Positions 35,951-44,796 of a stretch of DNA of 64,000 bases are shown piece by piece. Numbering within the stretch: the stretch's first letter is position 1; each line of letters begins with the position of its first letter. This DNA is from Thalassospira profundimaris (GTDB taxonomy: Bacteria > Pseudomonadota > Alphaproteobacteria > Rhodospirillales > Thalassospiraceae). The translations under genes were made by a program, and so were the position numbers. Below the pieces are notes generated by a model that saw only the letters and a program-made list of their open reading frames with translations, made no database searches and was not told where the DNA came from. Location of the stretch: NCBI RefSeq assembly GCF_003326755.1, contig NZ_JPWH01000003.1, positions 1-64,000 on the forward strand, in the 5' to 3' direction.

Positions 35951-36817
35951 GTGGTTGCTCAATTCATGTCTTTGAAAGACGCTATTGCGACCTGTGTTCA
36001 GGATGGGGATACGGTCGCAATGGAAGGTTTCACCCATCTGATCCCCCATGCTGCCGGGCACGAGATCATTCGCCAGAAAAAACGCGATCTAACGCTGATT
36101 CGTATGACGCCGGATATGATTTACGACCAGTTGATTGGCGCCGGATGCGCCAAAAAACTGGTGTTTTCATGGGGCGGTAATCCGGGCGTTGGCTCGCTGC
36201 ATCGCTTGCGTGATGCCATTGAAAATAGCTGGCCCCGCGCGCTGGAAATTGAAGAGCACAGCCATGCGGCAATGGCAAATGCCTATGATGCCGGGGCGGC
36301 GGGCCTGCCCTGTGCCGTGTTCAAGGGCTATCGCGGGGCCGAACTGCCGCGCGTCAACCCCAACATCAAATTCATCGAATGCCCCTTTACCGGCGAACGT
36401 CTGGCTGCCGTGCCCGCCATTCGCCCTGATGTGGCAGTGGTGCATGCGCAAAAGGCCAACCGTAAGGGCGATATCCTGTTTGAAGGCATTGTTGGCGTAC
36501 AAAAGGAAGCCGTTTTGGCCGCCCGCAAATCGATCATCACGGTCGAGGAAATTGTCGATGATTTTAACGATGTGCCGTTTAACGCGGTGATGCTGCCCAA
36601 CTGGGCGGTCACGGCGGTGGTGCATGTGCCAGGTGGGGCGCATCCATCCTATGCCCAAGGCTATTACAAACGCGATAACGCCTTTTACAAGGCCTGGGAT
36701 AATATCGCCAAAGACCGCGACAGTTTTAACAACTGGCTGGATCAGCATGTGTTTAACGGTGGACCCAAAGATTTTGAAGCCCCCCTGAAGGCACAACACA
36801 GCAAGGCGGAGGCATGA
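35951..36817 (+). CDS. pcaI: 3-oxoadipate CoA-transferase subunit A
   Basis: A 288-residue subunit of the long PcaI/CatI type. It moves CoA from succinyl-CoA to 3-oxoadipate. It has the glycine-rich CoA loop GNPGVGSLHR near residue 88 and GFTHLIPHAAGHEIIRQKKRDLTLIRMTPDMIYDQLIGAGCA. I use the GTG at 35951 because GGGAG lies nine bases upstream; an ATG at 35966 is the alternative and lacks a ribosome site. It sits 79 bp after pcaG. Confidence 0.93.
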   Translation: MVAQFMSLKDAIATCVQDGDTVAMEGFTHLIPHAAGHEIIRQKKRDLTLIRMTPDMIYDQLIGAGCAKKLVFSWGGNPGVGSLHRLRDAIENSWPRALEIEEHSHAAMANAYDAGAAGLPCAVFKGYRGAELPRVNPNIKFIECPFTGERLAAVPAIRPDVAVVHAQKANRKGDILFEGIVGVQKEAVLAARKSIITVEEIVDDFNDVPFNAVMLPNWAVTAVVHVPGGAHPSYAQGYYKRDNAFYKAWDNIAKDRDSFNNWLDQHVFNGGPKDFEAPLKAQHSKAEA

Positions 36818-36819
36818 TC

Positions 36820-37590
36820 ATGACGGATTATAATTCGACAGAAATGATGACGGTCACGGCTGCACGCGCCCTTAAAAATGATGATGTCTGTTTTGTTGGG
36901 ATCGGCATGCCATCGGCGGCGTGTAACCTGGCGCGCCTGACACACGCGCCAGACATCACCCTGATTTACGAAAGCGGCACCATCGGCACCAAGCCCGATG
37001 TGCTGCCCCTGTCGATTGGCGATGGGGAATTATGCGAAACGGCGATGAATACTGTGCCGGTCACGGAAATGTTCCGCTATTGGCTACAGGGGGGCAAAAT
37101 ATCGGTGGGTTTCTTGGGGGCAGCCCAGCTTGATAAATTTGGTAATATCAACACCACCGTGATTGGTGATTACGATAACCCCAAGGTGCGCCTGCCTGGT
37201 GGCGGCGGAGCACCGGAAATTGCCACCAGTTGCGGCGAGATTTTTCTGGTCATGAAGCAAAGCAAACGTGGCTTTGTTGAAAAAATCGACTTTGTTACCT
37301 CGCTTGGCTATGGCAAGGGCGGCGATGATCGGGCAAGCTATGGTGTCACCACCAAGGGGCCATCGCGCCTGATAACCGATTTGTGCATTATGGAACCGCA
37401 TCCCGCCGACAGGCATTTCATCGTGACATCCATTCATCCCGGTGTCAGCCGCGACGATATTATCGCCGCGACCGGCTGGCAGGTTGAATTTGCCGACAAG
37501 GTTGCTGAAACGCCTGTACCGTCGGCCCATGAATTGCAGGTTCTGCGCGATTTGCATGCCCGCACCAACGCCGCACATGAGGGCCAGTAA
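36820..37590 (+). CDS. pcaJ: 3-oxoadipate CoA-transferase subunit B
   Basis: A 256-residue partner of PcaI with the catalytic Glu in the YESGTIG motif near residue 50 and GGGGAPEIATSCGEIF near 130. Of two nearby ATGs, the one at 36820 lies seven bases from GGAGG, whereas the one at 36814, overlapping the pcaI stop, is only one base away. I therefore use 36820. pcaF starts 3 bp later. Confidence 0.95.
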   Translation: MTDYNSTEMMTVTAARALKNDDVCFVGIGMPSAACNLARLTHAPDITLIYESGTIGTKPDVLPLSIGDGELCETAMNTVPVTEMFRYWLQGGKISVGFLGAAQLDKFGNINTTVIGDYDNPKVRLPGGGGAPEIATSCGEIFLVMKQSKRGFVEKIDFVTSLGYGKGGDDRASYGVTTKGPSRLITDLCIMEPHPADRHFIVTSIHPGVSRDDIIAATGWQVEFADKVAETPVPSAHELQVLRDLHARTNAAHEGQ

Positions 37591-37593
37591 AGA

Positions 37594-38799
37594 ATGACCG
37601 ACGCCTATATCTGCGATTATATCCGCACCCCGATTGGCCGTTTTGGCGGGGTATTATCCTCCGTCCGGGCAGATGATCTGGCCGCTATTCCGTTACGTGC
37701 GCTGGTTGATCGCAATCCGAATGTCGATTTTGCCGCGATTAATGACGTGATCATGGGCTGTGCCAACCAGGCGGGCGAGGATAACCGCAATGTGGCCCGC
37801 ATGGCAGTTTTGCTGGCAGGCCTGCCCGAAAATGTAACCGGTACAACGGTGAACCGCCTGTGCGGGTCGGGCATGGATGCCATTATTATGGCGGCCCGTG
37901 CGATTAAGGCGGGTGAGGCCGATTTAATGGTCGCGGGCGGTGTTGAAAGCATGTCGCGCGCCCCCTTTGTCATGCCCAAGGCGACCTCGGCCTTTTCGCG
38001 CAATGCCGAAATTTACGATACAACCATTGGCTGGCGTTTTGTAAATCCGGTGATGAAAAAGCAATATGGCATCGATTCAATGCCCGAAACCGGCGAAAAC
38101 GTGGCCGAGGATTTCAGTATTTCCCGTGCCGACCAGGATGCCTTTGCCGTGCGTTCACAGGACAAGGCCATTGCCGCACAGGAAAATGGCACCTTGGCCG
38201 AGGAAATTGTGCCTGTGACCATTCCCCAGCGCAAAGGCGATGATATTATCGTATCGCAGGACGAACATCCGCGCCCCGGGACAACGGAGGAAAAACTTGG
38301 CAAATTGCCAACCCCGTTTCGGGAAGGTGGAACGGTTACGGCGGGTAATGCCTCGGGGGTCAATGACGGGGCGGCTGCCCTGATTGTGGCATCGGCGGCG
38401 GCGGTTAAAAAATATGGCCTAACGCCGATTGCCCGCATTGTTGGCGGGGCAACGGCAGGGGTGCCGCCGCGTATTATGGGCTTTGGCCCGGCACCGGCAA
38501 CGCGCAACCTGATGGCGCGGTTTGACCTGTCGCTGGACCAGTTTGATGTCATTGAACTGAACGAGGCATTTGCATCGCAAGGCTTGGCAACATTGCGCGA
38601 CCTTGGCATTGCCGATGACGATGCCCGTGTGAACCCCAATGGCGGGGCCATTGCCCTGGGGCATCCTTTGGGAATGTCGGGCGCACGCATTACCGGCACC
38701 GCCGCACGGCAGTTAAAACGATCCGGCGGCAAATATGCCCTGGCAACCATGTGCATTGGTGTGGGGCAGGGCATCGCCATTGCCCTTGAAGCGGTGTAA
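37594..38799 (+). CDS. pcaF: 3-oxoadipyl-CoA thiolase
   Basis: A 401-residue thiolase that splits 3-oxoadipyl-CoA into succinyl-CoA and acetyl-CoA. The acyl-accepting Cys is in NRLCGSGMDA (near residue 91), the His in NPNGGAIALGHPLGMSGAR and the second Cys in ATMCIGVGQG. The opening DAYICDYIRTPIGRFGG is typical of PcaF. It ends the tightly packed part of the operon; pcaB follows after an 86-bp gap. Confidence 0.96.
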   Translation: MTDAYICDYIRTPIGRFGGVLSSVRADDLAAIPLRALVDRNPNVDFAAINDVIMGCANQAGEDNRNVARMAVLLAGLPENVTGTTVNRLCGSGMDAIIMAARAIKAGEADLMVAGGVESMSRAPFVMPKATSAFSRNAEIYDTTIGWRFVNPVMKKQYGIDSMPETGENVAEDFSISRADQDAFAVRSQDKAIAAQENGTLAEEIVPVTIPQRKGDDIIVSQDEHPRPGTTEEKLGKLPTPFREGGTVTAGNASGVNDGAAALIVASAAAVKKYGLTPIARIVGGATAGVPPRIMGFGPAPATRNLMARFDLSLDQFDVIELNEAFASQGLATLRDLGIADDDARVNPNGGAIALGHPLGMSGARITGTAARQLKRSGGKYALATMCIGVGQGIAIALEAV

Positions 38800-38829
38800 C
38801 GGGATCATTGCCCGCAAAGCCGGGATAAG

Positions 38830-38866
38830 CGTTATGGTGGCGATTCATAACGGATCGCCATCCTTT
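38830..38866 (+). terminator. hairpin with overlapping CGTTATG/CATAACG dyad before pcaB
   Basis: TGGCGAT (38838-38844) pairs with ATCGCCA (38854-38860), followed by TCCTTTTTTC, a terminator-like element. Overlapping it, CGTTATG (38830-38836) and CATAACG (38846-38852) form a dyad with the same half-sites as the candidate PcaQ operators. It may set pcaB expression apart from pcaDCHGIJF. Confidence 0.55.
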
Positions 38867-38885
38867 TTTCTGAATGGGGATAAGC

Positions 38886-40226
38886 ATGAGCCTGTCACCC
38901 TTTGATTCCGCCCTGTATGGCGACCTTTTCGCCGATGCGGAAATTGCGGCCTATTTTAGTGATGATGCCGTGATTGCCTCAATGGTGCTGTTTGAAACGG
39001 CACTGGCGGCGGCACAGGCACGGGCGGGCCTTGTTCCACAGGTGGCGGCAGATAAAATTACCGCCGCCTGCCGTGATTTTACCCCGGATCCGGCATCACT
39101 GGCAGCGTCCACTGCAAATACGGGGGTGCCGGTGCCGGGCCTGGTCAAGGCGATCAAGGCGCATGTGGGCGGGGATGCCGCGCGTTATGTGCATTTTGGA
39201 GCCACCAGCCAGGATGTGGTTGATACGGCCCTGGTTTTGCGTATGCGCGATGTGGTGGCGACCTTGCGCCATCGCATGCGCAAAATTATTAAGTCATTGA
39301 TGAACCTTGCCGATGATCACCGCGCAACCGTGATGGCGGGGCGAACCCGCAGCCAACAGGCGGTTCCGACAACCTTTGGCCTTAAGGTTGCCGGTTGGCT
39401 CATGCCGCTGGTGCGTCTGGATCATCAATTGGCCGTCAGTGCACGGCAATTTTTGCGTCTGTCCTTTGGCGGGGCGGCGGGAACACTGGCATCAATCGGG
39501 CCTGCGGGGCAGGAGGTTGAGCAAGCCCTGGCCGACGAATTGGGGCTGGAAATTGCCGAACTGCCCTGGCATAGCCAGCGCGATATGGTCGTTGATCTGG
39601 CCTCGAAATTAACGTCGTTAACTTGTGCCTTTGGCAAAATCGGCCAGGATCTGGTTTTGTTATCGCAGTCCGAAATTGCCGAGGTAACATTGGCCAATGG
39701 CGGCGGGTCATCGACCATGCCGCACAAGGCAAACCCGGTTGCTGCGGAAATGTTGGTCACACTGGCACGCTTTGGCGCAACGCAAATGTCGCATTTGCAT
39801 CATGCGCAAATCCACGAACATGAACGCAGTGGCATCGCCTGGTTGCAGGAATGGCTGGCATTGCCCGAAATCGTTATGGCCTGTGGCAAGGCCACGGCGT
39901 TGATGCTGTCATTGCTGGGGCATCTGCAGGTCAATACTGCAAAAATGCGCGAAAATATCGACATTTCGCGCGGTGCTATGTTGGCGGAGGCCGCAACATT
40001 TGCCCTGGCCGATCATATGGACCGCGATATGGCCGACAAGCTGGTTAAACAGGCGGTTGCGACCTCGTTGGCGCAAGGCACCCATTTGTTTGATGAATTG
40101 CCGAAATTGACCGATGCAGGTGTTGATTGGCGAAAGGTGCGCGACCCGGCCAATTATCTTGGCCTGAATGATGTCTATATTGACCGCGTATTGGGGGCGG
40201 CACATCGGATCCTGACAGAAGGGTAA
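38886..40226 (+). CDS. pcaB: 3-carboxy-cis,cis-muconate cycloisomerase
   Basis: A 446-residue member of the fumarase/aspartase superfamily. It cyclises 3-carboxymuconate to 4-carboxymuconolactone. The superfamily signature GGGSSTMPHKANPV is near residue 277, with HFGATSQDVVDTALVL near residue 100. I use the ATG at 38886, five bases after GGGGA; an in-frame ATG at 38874 has no ribosome site. Gene order places it after pcaF, behind a hairpin. With it the protocatechuate branch is complete in this window. Confidence 0.95.
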   Translation: MSLSPFDSALYGDLFADAEIAAYFSDDAVIASMVLFETALAAAQARAGLVPQVAADKITAACRDFTPDPASLAASTANTGVPVPGLVKAIKAHVGGDAARYVHFGATSQDVVDTALVLRMRDVVATLRHRMRKIIKSLMNLADDHRATVMAGRTRSQQAVPTTFGLKVAGWLMPLVRLDHQLAVSARQFLRLSFGGAAGTLASIGPAGQEVEQALADELGLEIAELPWHSQRDMVVDLASKLTSLTCAFGKIGQDLVLLSQSEIAEVTLANGGGSSTMPHKANPVAAEMLVTLARFGATQMSHLHHAQIHEHERSGIAWLQEWLALPEIVMACGKATALMLSLLGHLQVNTAKMRENIDISRGAMLAEAATFALADHMDRDMADKLVKQAVATSLAQGTHLFDELPKLTDAGVDWRKVRDPANYLGLNDVYIDRVLGAAHRILTEG

Positions 40227-40272
40227 ACCGATTGCAGGCACCGCCCCTTATTATTATCGTTCGGTTTCGGTA

Positions 40273-41001
40273 TCATTCACCATTTTGGGCGGCGTCAAAA
40301 AAATCAACCTCAAGCCGTGTGGCCGCGGCAAAATAGCGCTGGCATTCCGCGCGTGCGGTATCGTCCAGTGTGGGGCCGATATGATCAAGCTGCGCGTTCA
40401 GATAGGCCACCACGCTGGCAAAATAATCACCGGTATGAAGGTCAATCCATTCGGAAAACCAGAAATCAAGCGGCGGATTATCGGGTACGGTTTTTGCGAC
40501 CCGGTCCGCCCAGCCAAGATAACTGCCTTCAGCCACCGCTAGCACCGCAACCATATTGGCATAGCTGTTGCTGGTTAGCGCCTCGCTCATCAGGTTTTTA
40601 AATCCTCTGGTTGCATCCCAGTCGGGTGTGCCGAAACGCTGGTTATTGCGCACGCCAAGGGCGGTGAAACACCGTTCAAAATAGGTGTTTTCCTTGCCTG
40701 TCACCAGGGCCAGAAACTGGCAACCGGGAATACGGTCCGCCAGGGTCGGCGCATGGGCGACCGCACCGGCCAATAGCGCGACAAAACGGTCCAGAAACCG
40801 ATGGTCCTGCACCAGATAGCGGCGCAAATTTTCTGTTGGAACGGCACCTTGTCCCCACGCATCGGTAAAGGGATGATGGGTTGCGCGGTGCCAGTCATCG
40901 GCAACGCTTGCGATCAGCCATTTTGAAAAACCCTGACCGGGATTTTCCTGTTGCCATTCCGGCCAGTCTTTGGCCGTTCCCATCTTTTTGGAATCAGTCA
41001 T
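40273..41001 (-). CDS. TenA-family protein
   Basis: A 242-residue all-helical protein of the TenA/THI-4 superfamily (aminopyrimidine aminohydrolase and relatives). HPFTDAWGQGAVPTENLRRYLVQDHRFL near residue 42 and FWFSEWIDLHTGDYFASVV near residue 180 match the family. I do not see the catalytic Cys context of the thiamine-salvage TenA_C group, so it fits the TenA_E group better. No TPP riboswitch or thi gene is nearby. It is convergent with pcaB; a role with an aromatic or pyrimidine by-product is possible but unproven. GGAGA precedes the start. Confidence 0.85.
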   Translation of the reverse strand: MTDSKKMGTAKDWPEWQQENPGQGFSKWLIASVADDWHRATHHPFTDAWGQGAVPTENLRRYLVQDHRFLDRFVALLAGAVAHAPTLADRIPGCQFLALVTGKENTYFERCFTALGVRNNQRFGTPDWDATRGFKNLMSEALTSNSYANMVAVLAVAEGSYLGWADRVAKTVPDNPPLDFWFSEWIDLHTGDYFASVVAYLNAQLDHIGPTLDDTARAECQRYFAAATRLEVDFFDAAQNGE

Positions 41002-41055
41002 AAACCCGTCTCCAGCTTCGATATGATAGCAGAGCTAGCATGGAGGTGCTTATAC

Positions 41056-41070
41056 TGCAACAAAGTTGCA
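41056..41070. promoter_or_regulatory. palindrome between tenA and the sulfur operon
   Basis: TGCAAC-AAA-GTTGCA is a perfect 6-bp dyad 55-70 bp upstream of the tenA start. It could be the operator for tenA. Confidence 0.4.
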
Positions 41071-41137
41071 ATCATTACGGTGTTAACCCTGACTGAGATA
41101 CGCGCAAGAGTTCATTTAACAGAGAAATATGCGCAAA

Positions 41138-41149
41138 TTACATTTGTAA
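41138..41149. promoter_or_regulatory. palindrome upstream of the reactive-sulfur operon
   Basis: TTACATTTGTAA, a dyad with arms TTACA/TGTAA, sits 51-62 bp before the DUF2892 gene in an AT-rich promoter region. Related operons are controlled by ArsR-type persulfide sensors (BigR/SqrR), and this is a plausible operator, though no such regulator lies in the window. Confidence 0.4.
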
Positions 41150-41199
41150 AACATAATTTAATGATATATGGTTTGTGAAATTCTGTATTGGAGGTCGAA

Positions 41200-41451
41200 A
41201 TGACAAATATTGGTCGTCTGGATCGTGCGGCACGGTTCATTGCCGGTCTTGTTTTTCTGGTTCTGCCCTTTGTGCTTGCGGGCGAGGGTGGCGTCATGGC
41301 GGCGATGGGGGGCTACGCCTGGCTGTCGTTCCTGGTGGGTGCTGTCATGCTGGCGACAGCCGTTTTCCGGTTTTGCCCGGCATACTGGCTGTTTGGTATT
41401 CGTACCTGCCAGATTGGCAATCAGGGCGGGCGTGCCGAGGCAAAGAAATGA
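41200..41451 (+). CDS. DUF2892 (YgaP-like) inner-membrane protein
   Basis: An 83-residue protein with two membrane helices (around residues 13-30 and 38-56) and a C-terminal FRFCPAYWLFGIRTCQ segment with two Cys, the DUF2892 pattern also found at the membrane end of YgaP rhodanese. GGAGG lies five bases before the ATG. It is first of an operon with a persulfide-dioxygenase-like enzyme and overlaps it by ATGA. It likely takes part in sulfide or persulfide handling at the membrane. Confidence 0.88.
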   Translation: MTNIGRLDRAARFIAGLVFLVLPFVLAGEGGVMAAMGGYAWLSFLVGAVMLATAVFRFCPAYWLFGIRTCQIGNQGGRAEAKK

Positions 41452-42353
41452 CGGACCTGCAGGAAATTTTGTCCTTCACGCAGGCGGGGCCAGCCCCCCT
41501 TGTGAAGGCGTTTTTTGATCCGGACACATTTACCATCAGTTATGTTGTGCGCGACCCGAATTCCTCTGCCTGTGCCATCCTCGACAGCGTGCTGGATTAT
41601 GATCCGGCGGCAGGCCGCATTAACTATGCCTCGGCAGATGCCATCATTGCCTATATCCGGGCGGAAGGCCTGAATGTGGAATGGGTACTGGAAACCCATA
41701 TTCATGCCGATCATCTTTCCGCTGCCCCCTACCTGAAACAGGAACTGGGCGGGACAATGGCGATAGGGGCAAATATCACGATCGTGCAGGACCATTTCGG
41801 CAAGGTTTTTAATGCCGGAACCGAATTTTCCCGCACCGGTTGCCAGTTTGACCGGCTGTTTAATGACGGCGATCAATTTGAAATTGGCAGTTTGCATGTG
41901 TGTGCCCTGCATACGCCGGGTCATACGCCGGCCTGCATGTCCTATCTGATCGGGGATGCCGTTTTTGTCGGGGATACCCTGTTTATGCCCGATTACGGGT
42001 CGGCACGCTGCGATTTCCCCGGCGGGGATGCACATGCGCTTTATCATTCGGTTCGGCGGTTGCTGTCCTTGCCCGGTGAAACCCGCATGTTCATGTGTCA
42101 CGATTACAAGGCACCTGGGCGTGATGATTATCGCTGGGAAACAACCGTTGCCGAAGAACGGGCACACAACGTGCATCTCAAGGACGGTGTTGGCGAGCAT
42201 GAATTTGTTACAATGCGCCACGCTCGGGATTCAAAACTGGGTATGCCGCGTCTTATTTTGCCATCAATCCAGGTAAATATGCGCGGCGGGGAGTTGCCAC
42301 CGGCCGAAGATAATGGCATCCGTTATCTCAAGGTGCCGCTGAACATGTTTTAA
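41448..42353 (+). CDS. MBL-fold hydrolase, persulfide dioxygenase-like (Blh/ETHE1 type)
   Basis: A 301-residue metallo-beta-lactamase-fold protein with THIHADHLSAAPYL (residues ~81-94, the HxHxDH metal site), HTPGHTPACMSYLIGDAVFVGDTLFMPDYGSARCDFPGGDAHALYHSVRRL and a late CHDYKAPGRDDY. These fit the Blh/persulfide-dioxygenase group, which oxidises glutathione persulfide or similar sulfane sulfur to sulfite. Translation is coupled to the DUF2892 gene. The companion sulfurtransferase domain, often fused in Blh proteins, is a separate gene just downstream here. Confidence 0.9.
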   Translation: MTDLQEILSFTQAGPAPLVKAFFDPDTFTISYVVRDPNSSACAILDSVLDYDPAAGRINYASADAIIAYIRAEGLNVEWVLETHIHADHLSAAPYLKQELGGTMAIGANITIVQDHFGKVFNAGTEFSRTGCQFDRLFNDGDQFEIGSLHVCALHTPGHTPACMSYLIGDAVFVGDTLFMPDYGSARCDFPGGDAHALYHSVRRLLSLPGETRMFMCHDYKAPGRDDYRWETTVAEERAHNVHLKDGVGEHEFVTMRHARDSKLGMPRLILPSIQVNMRGGELPPAEDNGIRYLKVPLNMF

Positions 42354-42393
42354 ACATGTCCGGCCATCGAGATAACAAAACGGAAGTGCCATA

Positions 42394-42807
42394 ATGAAAC
42401 GTCTTAGCGATGAATTGACCGTCTCCCCCCAGGTTCCGCTGGAGGCCATTCCCGCCATTGCCGATGCCGGTTTTAAAACCATCATTTGCAACCGCCCCGA
42501 TCAGGAAGACCCGGGCCAGCCGTCCTTTGACGATATTCGTGCCAAAGCTGAAGAACATGGGCTGCAAGCCGTGTTCATGCCTGTCGTTAGCGGCAATGTC
42601 CAGGACGCCGATGCTGATGCGTTTGCTGATACCCTTGCCAAGGCGGCCAAGCCTGTTTTTGCCTATTGTCGTACAGGTACGCGCTGCACCATTTTGTGGT
42701 CGCTTGCCAATGCCGGTAAATTGCCGACTGACGACATTGTCAATGCAGCCGCCACTGCCGGTTATGACATGTCCGGCCTTGTGCCGCGCATTGAAGCACG
42801 CCGTTAA
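42394..42807 (+). CDS. TIGR01244/DUF442 sulfurtransferase-phosphatase-like protein
   Basis: A 137-residue protein of the DUF442 family. The P-loop FAYCRTGTRCTILW (near residue 92) has the C-x5-R active-site signature shared by tyrosine phosphatases and rhodanese-like sulfurtransferases. The N-terminus (VSPQVPLEAIPAIADAGFKTIICNRPDQE) matches the family. In many bacteria this domain is fused to the Blh hydrolase; here it follows as its own gene. It probably carries persulfide sulfur to or from the dioxygenase. Confidence 0.9.
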   Translation: MKRLSDELTVSPQVPLEAIPAIADAGFKTIICNRPDQEDPGQPSFDDIRAKAEEHGLQAVFMPVVSGNVQDADADAFADTLAKAAKPVFAYCRTGTRCTILWSLANAGKLPTDDIVNAAATAGYDMSGLVPRIEARR

Positions 42808-42810
42808 GCT

Positions 42811-42847
42811 AAAACCGGCTTGCTCGATGTTTCGGCAGGCCGGTTTT
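42811..42847 (+). terminator. terminator-like hairpin after DUF442 gene
   Basis: AAAACCGGC (42811-42819) pairs with GCCGGTTTT (42839-42847) around a 19-base loop, just after the stop codon. It may end or attenuate the sulfur operon before the SulP gene. Confidence 0.65.
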
Positions 42848-42960
42848 CAGTTCGCGGGGGCTTTGGGTCGACAATTTTGTGATCAGGTTGTCGCCCGTCG
42901 ATGATGGCCGCAGGCGCAAGGGGGATGGGCAGGTCAAAGACCATCATAAAGGAATAACAA

Positions 42961-44697
42961 TTGCGCCCGCTTTCCCGTTTTTTCCCCATTCTGGATTGGG
43001 GACGGCGTTATAATCGCCAGCTTGCCGCCAATGATTTTGTCGCCGCCGTGATCGTTTCGATCATGCTTGTCCCGCAAAGTCTGGCTTATGCCATGTTGGC
43101 GGGTTTGCCGCCCGAGGTTGGCTTATATGCCAGTATTTTGCCGCTGGTTGCCTATGCTGTTTTTGGCACCTCGGCAACACTGGCGGTGGGGCCGGTTGCC
43201 CTGATATCGTTAATGACGGCATCCATTATCGGGGCTGCACATTTGCCTTCCGGCATAAGCCCGGTTTTGGCTGCCATGACTCTGGCCGTTATTTCCGGTA
43301 TTATTTTGCTGGCGATGGGGCTGTTCCGGCTGGGTTTTATCGCCAATTTTTTAAGTCATCCGGTTATTTCCGGTTTTGTCAGTGCGTCTGGCGTTTTAAT
43401 TGCGGTTGGTCAGGTGCGGCATTTGCTTGGCGTGCCCAAAACCGAAGGCAATCTGGCGGAAATTCTGGCGGCTTTGCTGTCCCATCTTCCCGATATCAAT
43501 ATTCCCACCGTCATTTTGGGTTTTGGCTGCCTGGGATTCCTGTTTTGGGTGCGTCGGGGGCTGCCAGCCATTCTACATCGTGTGGGGCTGGTTGGCATGT
43601 GGGCCACCTTCATTGTCCGGGCCGGGCCGGTTTTGGCGGTGATTATCACAACATTGGCAAGCTGGTATTTTGACCTGGCATCGCACGGGGTTAAAATTGT
43701 CGGCACAATCCCGCAGGGGTTTCCGGCCTTTGCCATGCCGTCCTTTAACCTGCAATTATGGCATCAACTGGCATTGCCCGCCTTGCTGATCAGTGTGATC
43801 GGTTTTGTCGAAACCGTTTCTGTCGCCCAGACACTGGCGGCAAAACGACGGCAGCGTATTCGCCCCGATCAGGAACTGATTGCGCTCGGCATGGCCAATC
43901 TGGGGGCGGGGTTTGCGGGTGGTTTGCCGGTCACGGGTGGTTTTGCCCGTTCGATGGTTAATTTTGATGCCGGGGCGCAAACCCCGGCGGCGGGTTTAAT
44001 GACCGCAATTGGTATTGCGGCTGCAACCCTGTTTTTAACTCCGGTTTTGTATTATTTGCCCCAGGCGACATTGGCGGCCACCATCATTGTTGCGGTTTTA
44101 ACCCTGGTGGATGTTACAGCCATCATCCATATTTTTCGCTATTCCCGTGCCGATTTTGCCGCGATGATGGTCACAATCGCTCTGACCCTGTTCTGGGGGA
44201 TCGAACCGGGCATTGTCAGTGGTGTGGTGGTGTCCCTGATGCTGTATTTGCATCGTACCAGTCGCCCGCATATTGCTGTTGTGGGGCAAGTGCCCGGCAC
44301 GGAACATTTTCGCAATGTCCTGCGCCATGATGTGGCGACAGGCACATCGGTTCTTACCGTGCGTCCCGATGAAAGCCTGTATTTTGCCAATTGCCGCTAT
44401 CTGGAGGACCGCATTTATGCCCTGATTGCCGAAAATCCGGCCTTGCAGCATGTTGTGTTAATGTGTTCGGCAATCAATGAAATTGATTCAAGCGGCCTTG
44501 AAAGCCTGCATGAAATTAATGCCCGTTTGCGCGATTCCGGGGTGAGCTTTAATCTGTCAGAGGTCAAAGGCCCGGTGATGGATCGCCTTGATCCCAGTGG
44601 TTTTGTCACTGAATTGACCGGACGGGTTTTTCTGTCGCAATATGATGCGCTGGCAACCCTTGATCCATCGGCACTTACGCCGTGCCGGATTGCATAA
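42961..44697 (+). CDS. SulP-family anion transporter with STAS domain
   Basis: A 578-residue membrane transporter. It has about 11-12 membrane segments, the SulP signature PQSLAYAMLAGLPPEVGLYASILP near residue 37, and a C-terminal cytoplasmic STAS domain (around residues 440-560, with MCSAINEIDSSGLESLHEIN). The start is TTG at 42961 with AAAGGA seven bases upstream. SulP proteins move sulfate, bicarbonate or dicarboxylates. Next to a persulfide dioxygenase, moving sulfate or sulfite produced by sulfide oxidation is likely. Confidence 0.92.
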   Translation: MRPLSRFFPILDWGRRYNRQLAANDFVAAVIVSIMLVPQSLAYAMLAGLPPEVGLYASILPLVAYAVFGTSATLAVGPVALISLMTASIIGAAHLPSGISPVLAAMTLAVISGIILLAMGLFRLGFIANFLSHPVISGFVSASGVLIAVGQVRHLLGVPKTEGNLAEILAALLSHLPDINIPTVILGFGCLGFLFWVRRGLPAILHRVGLVGMWATFIVRAGPVLAVIITTLASWYFDLASHGVKIVGTIPQGFPAFAMPSFNLQLWHQLALPALLISVIGFVETVSVAQTLAAKRRQRIRPDQELIALGMANLGAGFAGGLPVTGGFARSMVNFDAGAQTPAAGLMTAIGIAAATLFLTPVLYYLPQATLAATIIVAVLTLVDVTAIIHIFRYSRADFAAMMVTIALTLFWGIEPGIVSGVVVSLMLYLHRTSRPHIAVVGQVPGTEHFRNVLRHDVATGTSVLTVRPDESLYFANCRYLEDRIYALIAENPALQHVVLMCSAINEIDSSGLESLHEINARLRDSGVSFNLSEVKGPVMDRLDPSGFVTELTGRVFLSQYDALATLDPSALTPCRIA

Positions 44698-44796
44698 ATT
44701 GCACTGGGCAATTTGGGGATTTCGGGGAAAATATGCTGTTTCCCGGCCAGCAGAGTAACTCTGGTACCGCCCGCATATCCCGAAGGCTTTATCTAT

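Noticed and set aside
40900-41199. TPP riboswitch upstream of the TenA-like gene
   Set aside because: No THI-box sequence (CUGAGA...ACCUGAUC type) is visible in the region on the relevant strand.
44726-44747. GGGAAA/TTTCCC inverted repeat after the SulP gene
   Set aside because: Only a six-base-pair stem with an eight-base loop and no T-run; too weak to call a terminator.
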